A DNA stretch of 64,000 nucleotides from Actinomycetes bacterium (lineage in GTDB: Bacteria > Actinomycetota > Acidimicrobiia > Acidimicrobiales > RAAP-2): positions 24,425-88,424 of the forward strand of contig JAJXZW010000010.1 in the NCBI GenBank assembly GCA_021779855.1. The letters run 5' to 3'. How positions within the stretch are numbered: the stretch's first letter is position 1; each line of letters opens with the position of its first letter. A model generated the notes under the pieces. That model worked only from the letters and a program-made list of their open reading frames with translations. It did not search any database and was not told where the DNA came from. The position numbers and the translations under genes are program-made. Positions 34,246 to 41,376 of the stretch are shown piece after piece.

Positions 34246-35090
34246 GGCTGACGCAGGTGGGCCTCGATGACCCGCAGGGCCGCCTCGACGGTCGTGTCGA
34301 GACCGGGGTCGGTGTCCTCGTGGGGGCCGCGCAGCGGGGTCAGGGTCGCGTAGCCGGCCACGAGCAGGGCGCCGTCCTCGTCGGGCTCCTCGTCCGAGAC
34401 GTCGCCCAGCGAGGGCGTGGCCGCGCCCAGGCGCAGCGGGAGCTCCCCCTCGTCGGCGAGGGGCGGTCCCCCCGCGCGCGGCCCGGCCGCCTTGACGATC
34501 CCCGCCGTCGAGACCCGGGCCCGGCGCACCCCGCGCAGCTCCTCGCGCGCGAGGTTCGGCACGTTGAGGTTCAAGATCGTGCGCACCGGGGCCGCGACGA
34601 GCTCCTCGAGCACCTCCACGCACACCGCGGCGGCCGTGTCGTAGTGGACGTGCTCGCCCCACTGGACCGACACGGCGATCCCCGAGAGGCCGAGCTGGGC
34701 CCCGGTCAGGACGGCGCCGACGGTCCCCGAGTGCAGGACGCTGCGCCCCACGTTGGCCCCGGCGTTGATCCCCGAGACGATGACGTCGGGCACGAGGTCG
34801 AAGGCCCCGAGGGCGCCCATGATCGCGCACAGGGCCGGTGGGGCGTCGAGGCCGTAGGCCGGCAGGCCGGGCGCGCCCTCGACGTGGTAGCGGCGGTACG
34901 ACACGGTCGGCTGGGCGAAGACGTCCCCCACGGCGGCCGACATGCCCGAGTGGTTCCGGTCGGGGGCGACCACGATCGCCTCGCGCTCGGCGCCGGAGGG
35001 CGCGGCCGCGATCCACGCCTCGACCGCGCGGGCCAGCACCGCCAGGCCCCGCGCCCCCACGCCGTCGTCGTTGGTGAGCAGGAGTCGCAT
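34242..35090 (-). CDS. surE: 5'/3'-nucleotidase SurE
   Basis: A 282-residue SurE phosphatase. The N-terminus LLLTNDDGVGARGL holds the metal-binding Asp pair, followed by VVAPDRNHSGMSAAV, and the central VSGINAGANVGRSVLHSGTVGA motif is diagnostic. It dephosphorylates nucleoside monophosphates and short polyphosphates under stress. On the minus strand TAGGGT (plus 35098-35103) precedes the ATG by seven bases, so it appears leaderless. Its stop shares CTAG with arfB. Confidence 0.93.
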   Translation of the reverse strand: MRLLLTNDDGVGARGLAVLARAVEAWIAAAPSGAEREAIVVAPDRNHSGMSAAVGDVFAQPTVSYRRYHVEGAPGLPAYGLDAPPALCAIMGALGAFDLVPDVIVSGINAGANVGRSVLHSGTVGAVLTGAQLGLSGIAVSVQWGEHVHYDTAAAVCVEVLEELVAAPVRTILNLNVPNLAREELRGVRRARVSTAGIVKAAGPRAGGPPLADEGELPLRLGAATPSLGDVSDEEPDEDGALLVAGYATLTPLRGPHEDTDPGLDTTVEAALRVIEAHLRQP

Positions 35091-35147
35091 CCCCCCGACC
35101 CTAACTGTCGTAAGTTACGAGCCGGTGTGGGACGTGGGAAGGGCGTG

Positions 35148-36059
35148 ATGCTGCCGACGGGTGAACAGATAGCGATCGCGCACGGCGACCAGCGCGCGGT
35201 GGTCACCGAGGTGGGGGCGACGCTGCGGACCTACGTCAAGGGCGGGGTGCCCGTCGTCGAGGGATTCGCCGCCGACGAGGTGGCCACCGGCGCCCGGGGC
35301 CAGGTGCTCTATCCGTGGCCGAACCGGATGGGCGACGGCGAGTGGACCTTCTCGGGGCGCGCCGCGCGCGCCGCGGTCGACGACGTCCCCCACGCCACGG
35401 CCTCCCACGGCCTGGTGCGCTTCCGCCCCTTCCGGATCGAGGCCGTGAACCAGAACCGCTGCGTGCTCACATTGACCCTGCACCCCACGCCGGCCTACCC
35501 CTTCGCCACCGAGCTGACCGTCGCCTACCACCTCGGCTCGCTCGGGCTCACCGTGACCACGACCGTGACCAACCGCGACGACGTGCCCGTCCCCTTCGGG
35601 GTGGGCTTCCACCCGTATCTCGCCGTCACGACCCCGACGATCGAGGGCGCCCAGCTCGAGGTGCCCGCGCGGGCCTACGTGGCGGTGAACGACCGCCGCC
35701 TGCCCACGGGCGAGATCCTGCCCGTGGCCGGCCACGCCCTCGACTTCGGCCGGCGCAAGTCGGTGAGCGGTCACGAGCTCGACGTGACCTACACCGAGCT
35801 GGTGCGCGACGACTCGGGGCTCGCCGTCGCGGTGATCGAGGACTCGACGGGGGGCGCGGTCGAGCTGAGCGTGGACCGCACCTTCCCCTACCTCCAGGTC
35901 TTCACCGGCGACACCCTCGAGCGCGGACGGCGGCGCACGGCCGTGGCGATCGAGCCGATGACCTGCCCACCCGACGCGCTGCGCTCGGGCAAGGACGTGG
36001 TCGTGCTCGAGCCGGGCCAGCACTGGGCGGGCTCGTGGCGGCTCCGGCGGCTCGCGTGA
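35148..36059 (+). CDS. Aldose 1-epimerase family protein
   Basis: A 303-residue galactose mutarotase-like protein. YPWPNRMGDGEWTF, the ASHGLVRFRPF His, VPFGVGFHPYLAV (second His) and AIEPMTCPPDAL (the Glu base region) fit the aldose 1-epimerase family. It interconverts alpha and beta anomers of a hexose or a related sugar. GGGAAGGG precedes GTGATG; I take the ATG. The following SDR overlaps its stop in GTGA, so these two form an operon. Confidence 0.87.
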   Translation: MLPTGEQIAIAHGDQRAVVTEVGATLRTYVKGGVPVVEGFAADEVATGARGQVLYPWPNRMGDGEWTFSGRAARAAVDDVPHATASHGLVRFRPFRIEAVNQNRCVLTLTLHPTPAYPFATELTVAYHLGSLGLTVTTTVTNRDDVPVPFGVGFHPYLAVTTPTIEGAQLEVPARAYVAVNDRRLPTGEILPVAGHALDFGRRKSVSGHELDVTYTELVRDDSGLAVAVIEDSTGGAVELSVDRTFPYLQVFTGDTLERGRRRTAVAIEPMTCPPDALRSGKDVVVLEPGQHWAGSWRLRRLA

Positions 36060-36772
36060 GCGTCGTCGTGGTCACGGGCTCGACGAGCGGCATCGGCGAG
36101 GCGACCGCGCGCCGCTTCGCGGCCCGGGGTGATCTGGTCGTCCTCAACTCGGCGCGCAGCCGCGAGGCCGGCGAACGGCTCGCGGGCGAGTTGCCCGGCG
36201 CCACCTACGTCCAGGCCGACCTCGCCCGCGAGGAGGGGGTGGCCGGGCTCGTCGACGCCGTGCGCGAGCGCCACGGGCGCCTCGACGTGCTCGTCAACAA
36301 CGCGGCCACGACCCGGCGCATCGACCACCGGGACTTCGCCGCGGCGAGCCGCGCGGTGTGGCGCGAGATCTTCGAGCTCAACGTCTTCGCGACCTTCGAG
36401 CTGACCACGGCGGCGCTCGAGCTGCTGCGGGTGGGCGGTGGGGCGGTCGTGAACGTCTCCTCGCACGCCGGGGAGCGCACCGCCGGCTCGTCGATCCCCT
36501 ACGCCGCCTCGAAGGCCGCGCTCAACCACGTGACCCGGCTCCTCGCGCGCGTCGTCGGCCCCGAGGTCCGGGTGAACGCCGTCGCGCCGGGCTTCACCGC
36601 GACGCCGTGGACCGCCGACTGGGACGGCGCGCGCGAGTACGTCGAGCGCCACGCGCCCCTGCGGCGGGTGGCGACGGCCGACGACGTGGCCGGCGCGATC
36701 CTCGCCCTCGTGGACGCCCCCTACGTCACCGGTCAGGTGCTCGCGGTCGACGGCGGGCTCTCGACGACCTGA
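36056..36772 (+). CDS. Short-chain dehydrogenase/reductase
   Basis: A 238-residue classical SDR: cofactor motif TGSTSGIGEATARRF (TGxxxGIG), NNAA, the NVSS catalytic Ser region and YAASKAALNHVTR (YxxxK). An acidic residue after strand 2 is lacking and an SAR stretch is present instead, so NADP preference is possible. Substrate is unknown; coupling to the epimerase (GTGA overlap) suggests a sugar or polyol. It overlaps the convergent MpaB-family gene by 40 bases. Confidence 0.87.
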   Translation: MSVVVVTGSTSGIGEATARRFAARGDLVVLNSARSREAGERLAGELPGATYVQADLAREEGVAGLVDAVRERHGRLDVLVNNAATTRRIDHRDFAAASRAVWREIFELNVFATFELTTAALELLRVGGGAVVNVSSHAGERTAGSSIPYAASKAALNHVTRLLARVVGPEVRVNAVAPGFTATPWTADWDGAREYVERHAPLRRVATADDVAGAILALVDAPYVTGQVLAVDGGLSTT

Positions 36773-37629
36773 GGCGCCGCCGGCGGGAGGACGGCGCGCA
36801 CGGTGGCGGCGAGCAGCCGGGCCACCGCGAGCGCCGCCCCGTCGCGCCACGACGGAGCGGGCGCACCGAGGAGACGTCGCTCCGGCGCGCCGATGAGGGC
36901 GAGGGCCGCCCGCACGATCACCCGATAGGCGAGGCGGGCGAGCGGCCCGAGGCTGACCCCGTGGGCGAGGAAGTCCCGGGCCTCGCGCGCCGCGCCCGAT
37001 AGGCGCAGTTCGGGGCGGAACGACGCGAGTCGGGCCGAGAGCTCGGCCACGGTGGCGGGGGGGTCGAGGACCCCGAGGTCGCGCGCGGAGCGGGCGACCT
37101 CGGCCACGTAGCGGTCGGCGTCGGCGTCGGTGACGGGGTAGCGGCCCAGGCGCCGGTAGGCGGCGAGGAACATCGAGACCTCGGCGCAGTGGACGAAGGC
37201 GAGCAGGTGGGGGTCCCGGGCGTCGTAGGCCCGCCCGTCGTCGGCGGTGCCGTGGACGAAGCCGTGCACGAATCGCACCCGCTCCAGGGCCGCCTCGGCG
37301 GTCTCCCTCGATCCGTAGGTGGTGGCGCTGATGAAGTGGGCCGTCTGCAGGAGCCGCCCGAGCGGGTCCTCGCGGTAGCGCGAGTGGTCGGCGACCCCGG
37401 CCATGGCCAGGGGGTGGAGCATCTGGACGAAGAGGGAGGCCACCCCGCCGACGAGCATCGAGCCGAGGTCGCCGTGCACGACCCGCGCGACGCCGTCGAC
37501 CGGCGTGTAGGCGGCCGACGGGTCGTCGCAGCGCGGCGGGGGGTCCTCCACGAGGCCGGCCGCTCGGCGGACGGACTGTCCGGCGAGAACGCGCGCGCGC
37601 TCGACGAGGACGCGGGGGGACGTCGTCAT
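36733..37629 (-). CDS. MpaB/DUF2236-family oxygenase-like protein
   Basis: A 298-residue DUF2236 protein with VHGDLGSMLVGGVASLFVQM, LHPLAMAGVADHSRY, LLQTAHFISATTYG, VHGFVHGTADDGR and DPHLLAFVHCAEV: the canonical ordered His motifs of the family, more complete than in the 22163 paralogue. Relatives include Lcp rubber oxygenase and MpaB' prenyl-chain oxygenase, but most have unknown substrates. It is divergent from clpS, and its -10-like TAGGGT overlaps the one reading toward clpS. Confidence 0.82.
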   Translation of the reverse strand: MTTSPRVLVERARVLAGQSVRRAAGLVEDPPPRCDDPSAAYTPVDGVARVVHGDLGSMLVGGVASLFVQMLHPLAMAGVADHSRYREDPLGRLLQTAHFISATTYGSRETAEAALERVRFVHGFVHGTADDGRAYDARDPHLLAFVHCAEVSMFLAAYRRLGRYPVTDADADRYVAEVARSARDLGVLDPPATVAELSARLASFRPELRLSGAAREARDFLAHGVSLGPLARLAYRVIVRAALALIGAPERRLLGAPAPSWRDGAALAVARLLAATVRAVLPPAAPQVVESPPSTAST

Positions 37630-37638
37630 GGCGAACCC

Positions 37639-37648
37639 ACCCTAGGGT
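37639..37648. promoter_or_regulatory. Overlapping divergent -10 elements (ACCCTAGGGT)
   Basis: A 10-bp palindrome that reads TAGGGT on both strands. On the plus strand it stands six bases before GTG 37655 and serves the clpS side; on the minus strand it stands nine bases before the ATG of the MpaB-family gene. RNA polymerase could hardly occupy both at once, so the two transcripts may exclude each other. Confidence 0.5.
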
Positions 37649-37654
37649 CGAGGC

Positions 37655-37690
37655 GTGCCCCCAAACCCGACTGGGAGACTGGCCCGGTGA
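37655..37690 (+). CDS. Putative 11-codon leaderless upstream ORF of clpS
   Basis: GTG at 37655 is six bases after TAGGGT, the spacing that marks the start codon in leaderless genes of this window. It opens MPPNPTGRLAR and stops in GTGA, overlapping the clpS GTG by four bases. No function is claimed for the peptide; the arrangement suggests translational coupling. It could be chance in GC-rich DNA. Confidence 0.4.
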   Translation: MPPNPTGRLAR

Positions 37691-37980
37691 CCGCCCGGAT
37701 GGCCTCGACCGAACGCGAGCTCTCCGAGAGTGGCGCGGTCGCCACCGAGCGTCCGTGGAACGTGGTCGTCTGGAACGACCCGGTCACGCCCATGGCCGTC
37801 GTGGTGGTGGTCTTCCGCCGGGTGTTCGGCTACCCCGAGGCCAAGTGCACCCACCTCATGCTCACCGTCCACCACGAGGGCCGGGCCGTCGTGTGGTCCG
37901 GGGGGCGCGAGCGCGCGGAGTCCTACTGCGTGAAGCTCCAGGTGGCGGGGCTGCAGTCGACGGTGGAGCGCGACGCCTAG
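37687..37980 (+). CDS. clpS: ClpS adaptor protein
   Basis: A 97-residue N-end rule adaptor. PWNVVVWNDPVTPMAVVVVVF carries the conserved WNDPVTP loop, and KCTHLMLTVHHEGRAVVWSG carries the later conserved helix-strand; HLMLTVHHEGRA includes the residues that bind N-degrons. ClpS delivers such substrates to ClpC/ClpA with ClpP; clpP lies at 55 kb. GTG 37687 is taken as start because it follows GGGAG and overlaps the upstream ORF; ATG 37699 is an alternative. DUF2017 follows with a one-base overlap (TAGTG). Confidence 0.92.
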   Translation: MTARMASTERELSESGAVATERPWNVVVWNDPVTPMAVVVVVFRRVFGYPEAKCTHLMLTVHHEGRAVVWSGGRERAESYCVKLQVAGLQSTVERDA

Positions 37981-38411
37981 TGGCCCCGCGCCTCTTCAGC
38001 CGGCGCCGGGACGGTCGGGTCGATGTCCGGCTCAGCGCCGACGGGCGCGCCTTCGTGGGGACGACCGCCCGCGGGGTGGTGGCCGCCGAGCGCGACGTGG
38101 GCCACCCGTGGGGGGCCGGCCTGCACGCGCCGATCAATCCCGCGAGCGACGCGGACGACCCCCTGGCGATCCTGAGTCGCCAGAGCGACCTCGCCTCGAA
38201 CGCCGAGCTCGTGCTCGCGACCCTCGAGGAGGCGGTCCTCACCGACGCCGAGGCCTGGGCGTGGTTCTGCACGCTCCAGGTGGCGTTGCGCTCGATCGCC
38301 GTGGCGAACGGCCTGCTCGACGACGACGCCTGGAACGCCCAGGGCGGGCCGCTGGTCGAGCACGTCCAGACGATCCAGGCCCTCCTCTTCGCGCTCGCCC
38401 GGGTCCTGTAG
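37980..38411 (+). CDS. DUF2017-family protein
   Basis: A 143-residue protein of the DUF2017 family, which in actinobacteria regularly follows clpS. Typical segments are DDPLAILSR and LVLATLEEAVLTDAEAWAWF, LQVALRSIAVANGL. The region is mainly helical, without membrane segments. Function is unknown; the conserved clpS linkage suggests a part in Clp-dependent proteolysis (inference). The GTG start overlaps the clpS stop by one base. Confidence 0.82.
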   Translation: MAPRLFSRRRDGRVDVRLSADGRAFVGTTARGVVAAERDVGHPWGAGLHAPINPASDADDPLAILSRQSDLASNAELVLATLEEAVLTDAEAWAWFCTLQVALRSIAVANGLLDDDAWNAQGGPLVEHVQTIQALLFALARVL

Positions 38412-38446
38412 GTCGCCCGCGCCCCGGCGGGGCCTAGGGTGGACCG

Positions 38447-39154
38447 ATGCCCCGCACCCGCCTCGTCACCTCGGCCGCCCTCGCGGCCCTCCTCGTCGCC
38501 CCCGTCGCGGGGGCCGTCCCGGCCGGTGCCGCCGGCGCGCCGACGGTCTCCTCCCTGCTCGCCGCGTCGGGCCGCGCCCTCACGGGCCAGCCCGGCGTCC
38601 ACCTCGTCGTCACCACCGACCGTCAGGGGGTCCACACCGTGGCCGTCGCCGACATCGGCCGCTCGGCCGGCCACGAGTCGTACACCTCGGGCGCCGAGCG
38701 CTTCGACGTGGGGGTCTCCACCGCGGCGGCCTACCTCTCGGGCTCGCCGAGCGGGCTGCACGCGCTGATGGGGCTGAGCCCGAAGCAGGTGGGCAAGGTC
38801 GGCGCCAAGTGGATCGTCATGAAGAAGGGCTCGACCCAGTACAAGGAGTTCTGGCTGAACCTCACCGCGAAGGGCTTCGGCGCGATCCTGCCCACCGCGA
38901 AGGGGACCCGGCTGCTCGGGGCCCACGACGTGACGACCGGCGGCTACCAGCTGCGCTGGACGACGCCGAAGTCCGGTTCGGCGTCGGCCTCGACGACGAC
39001 CCTGGTGATCGCCGCGGGAGCCCGCGCCCTGCCCCTCAGCGAGGAGGTGGCGGCCGCGGGCGCTTCGAGCCTCACGGTCTTCTCCCACTGGGGGGAGGTG
39101 GTCCGCTTCCCGCGGCCCTCGGCCACCATCGCCTACGCGAAGGTCTTCGGCTAG
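38447..39154 (+). CDS. Secreted protein of unknown function
   Basis: A 235-residue exported protein with signal peptide RLVTSAALAALLVAPVAGA ending near AGA. There is no lipobox Cys. The mature part has repeated beta-strand character (VHLVVTTDRQGVHTVAVADI, GAKWIVMKKGSTQYKEF), reminiscent of the LppX/LprG-like fold of actinobacterial cell-envelope proteins, which is only an impression. TAGGGT at 38435-38440 is six bases before the ATG (leaderless). Confidence 0.6.
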   Translation: MPRTRLVTSAALAALLVAPVAGAVPAGAAGAPTVSSLLAASGRALTGQPGVHLVVTTDRQGVHTVAVADIGRSAGHESYTSGAERFDVGVSTAAAYLSGSPSGLHALMGLSPKQVGKVGAKWIVMKKGSTQYKEFWLNLTAKGFGAILPTAKGTRLLGAHDVTTGGYQLRWTTPKSGSASASTTTLVIAAGARALPLSEEVAAAGASSLTVFSHWGEVVRFPRPSATIAYAKVFG

Positions 39155-39186
39155 ACGGCCCGGGGCCGGGGCCTCGGGTCGCGTTA

Positions 39187-39225
39187 TACGGAACGACTCA
39201 GTTACGGAACTTGCGGGTATCGTAA
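39187..39225. promoter_or_regulatory. Candidate TetR operator and promoter
   Basis: TACGGAAC occurs twice, at 39187-39194 and 39203-39210, and TTACG (39202-39206) and CGTAA (39221-39225) form an inverted pair. TATCGT at 39218-39223 stands seven bases before the tetR GTG as a -10 element. The repeats therefore overlie the promoter, as in autoregulated TetR loci. Confidence 0.5.
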
Positions 39226-39230
39226 TCGCC

Positions 39231-39878
39231 GTGACGAGCCCCGAGGAGCGCGACGAGACGGCGGGCGTCGACCGCCACGGCGGACGCCACCTCGACGCCT
39301 CGCGCGACGCGGCCCTGCGCGACGCGGCCCTGCGACTCCTCGCCCAGATCGGCTACGACCGGCTCACCGTCGACGCCATCGCGACCAGCGCCGGGGCCGG
39401 CAAGGCGACGATCTACCGTCGCTGGTCCGGCAAGGCCGAGCTCGTGGTCGACGCCCTGCTCTGCCACAAGCCTGACCTCGTGGCGCCCGACACGGGTGCG
39501 CTGCGCGGCGACCTGGCCGAGTTGGCCCGGCGAGCGAGGGCTCACGACGGCGAGCCCCTCGACACCTCGGTGATGGTCGGGCTCGCGAGCGCCCTGCCGC
39601 GCGACCCCGACCTGCGCGCGGCGTTCGAGGAGCGCCTGGTCGAGCCCCACCGGCGGGTGCTGGCCACGGTCTTCGAGAGGGCCGTCGCCCGCGGGGAGAT
39701 CGCACCGGTCGCCAACCTCGACCTCGTGGTGTCGCTCATCCCGGCCCTCGTGCTGTACCGGCTCCTCGCCCAAACCCACGAGATCGACTCCGGCTTCGTC
39801 GAGTCGATCATCCAGGACGTGATCTTGCCACTCGTGCTGGCCGGACCGGTCTCACTGCGCTCCACCCCGACCCCCTAG
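39231..39878 (+). CDS. TetR-family transcriptional regulator
   Basis: A 215-residue regulator. The N-terminal helix-turn-helix is DAALRLLAQIGYDRLTVDAI with GAGKATIYRRWSGKAELV, the standard TetR DNA-binding region. The C-terminal ligand domain (about residues 75-205) is helical with VSLIPALVLYRLLAQ. It probably represses itself and the DHA2-type exporter 13 bases downstream, responding to a compound the pump expels. The start GTG follows the operator-like repeats at 39187-39225. Confidence 0.88.
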   Translation: MTSPEERDETAGVDRHGGRHLDASRDAALRDAALRLLAQIGYDRLTVDAIATSAGAGKATIYRRWSGKAELVVDALLCHKPDLVAPDTGALRGDLAELARRARAHDGEPLDTSVMVGLASALPRDPDLRAAFEERLVEPHRRVLATVFERAVARGEIAPVANLDLVVSLIPALVLYRLLAQTHEIDSGFVESIIQDVILPLVLAGPVSLRSTPTP

Positions 39879-39891
39879 AGAAAGGCCCCCC

Positions 39892-41376
39892 GTGACCACC
39901 CCCGACGTCGCCCCCACCCGACACGCCACCACCGCGGGCAAGCACCTCGGCCTGGCGTTGCTCGTGATCTCGTGCGCCCAGCTGATGATCGTCCTCGACG
40001 CGACGATCGTGAACGTGGCCCTGCCGACGATCCGCACCGCGCTGCACTTCTCCCTCGACAACCTCGAGTGGGTGATCACGGCGTACTCGTTGACCTTCGG
40101 CGGGCTGCTGCTCTTCGGGGGGCGCACCGGGGACCTCTTCGGCAAGCGCCGGATGTTCATGGTCGGCATCGGCGTCTTCGCACTGGCCTCCCTGCTCGGG
40201 GGCCTCGCCACGTCAGACGTCTGGCTCATCCTGGTCCGGGGGCTCCAGGGCGTGGGTGGGGCGATCGCCTCGCCGACCGCGCTCTCGCTCGTGACGACGA
40301 ACTTCCCCGAGGGTCCGTCGCGCAACCGGGCCATGGGCGTCTACGCCGCGATGTCGGGGGTCGGCGGCGCCGTCGGCCTCCTCCTCGGGGGGCTGCTCAC
40401 GAGCTACGTCTCGTGGCGGTGGATCTTCTTCGTCAACGTGCCGATCGCCCTCATCGTGCTGGCCCTGGCGCCCCGGGCGCTCAACGAGTCCGACCGGGGC
40501 GAGGGGCGCCTCGACGTCCCCGGGGCGCTGACCGCGACGGCCGGCATGCTCGCCCTCGTCTACGGCCTCTCCAACACCGCGAGCCACAGCTGGACGAGCG
40601 TCTCCACCCTCGTGGCCCTGGGTCTGGCGGTCGTGATGCTCGGGCTGTTCCTCGTCATCGAGTCCCGCAGCGCCGAGCCGCTGATGCCGCTCACGATCTT
40701 CAAGAACCGCAACCGCTCGGGCGCGTACCTGATCATGCTGTTCATCGGCATCGCGCTGTTCTCGATGTTCTACTTCTTGACCCAGTACCTCCAGAACATC
40801 CTCGGCTGGAGTCCGGTGCGCACGGGGATGGGCTTCTTGCCGATGACCATCGGCATCGTGATCGCCGCGGGCCTCTCGTCGCAATTCATATCACGGGTCG
40901 GCGTGCGCATCCCGCTCATCGTCGGACCGGCGGTGGCGGTGGTCGGGCTGGCGTGGATGGCGGGCGTGATCACGGTGCACTCGAGCTACTGGCAGGTCTT
41001 CACGCCGCTGCTCCTGCTCGCGCTGGGGATGGGCATCACCTTCGTGCCCCTCACGCTGGTCGCGGTGTCGGGCGTCGAGCACCACGAGGCCGGTCTGGCC
41101 TCGGCGCTGCTCAACACGACCCAGCAGGTCGGCGGGGCTCTCGGCCTGGCCGTGCTCGCCACCGTGGCCATCGACGCGATGAAGGCGAAGCTGACGTCCC
41201 TGCACTCGCTCGCGCCCGCGGCCCAGGCCGTCGCGACGACCCACGGCTACACCGTCGCCTTCGTCTGGGGCTCGGTCATCGCGCTCGTGGGCCTCGTGGT
41301 CGCGCTCGTCATGATCCGCGTGCCCGCGGTGATGCCCGGGGACGAGGAGCTCGCCTCGGCGGCCCTGATGGGCTAG
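39892..41376 (+). CDS. DHA2-family MFS drug exporter
   Basis: A 494-residue major facilitator of the EmrB/QacA type with about 14 hydrophobic segments. LDATIVNVALPTI in the first helix is the DHA2 motif D1, GGRTGDLFGKRRMFM is motif A, and GVGGAIASPTALSLV and YAAMSGVGGAVGLLLGGLL (motif C-like) follow. It should export hydrophobic compounds using proton-motive force. GAAAGG precedes the GTG. Its regulator lies directly upstream; its stop shares CTAG with the GGDEF/EAL gene. Confidence 0.9.
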   Translation: MTTPDVAPTRHATTAGKHLGLALLVISCAQLMIVLDATIVNVALPTIRTALHFSLDNLEWVITAYSLTFGGLLLFGGRTGDLFGKRRMFMVGIGVFALASLLGGLATSDVWLILVRGLQGVGGAIASPTALSLVTTNFPEGPSRNRAMGVYAAMSGVGGAVGLLLGGLLTSYVSWRWIFFVNVPIALIVLALAPRALNESDRGEGRLDVPGALTATAGMLALVYGLSNTASHSWTSVSTLVALGLAVVMLGLFLVIESRSAEPLMPLTIFKNRNRSGAYLIMLFIGIALFSMFYFLTQYLQNILGWSPVRTGMGFLPMTIGIVIAAGLSSQFISRVGVRIPLIVGPAVAVVGLAWMAGVITVHSSYWQVFTPLLLLALGMGITFVPLTLVAVSGVEHHEAGLASALLNTTQQVGGALGLAVLATVAIDAMKAKLTSLHSLAPAAQAVATTHGYTVAFVWGSVIALVGLVVALVMIRVPAVMPGDEELASAALMG

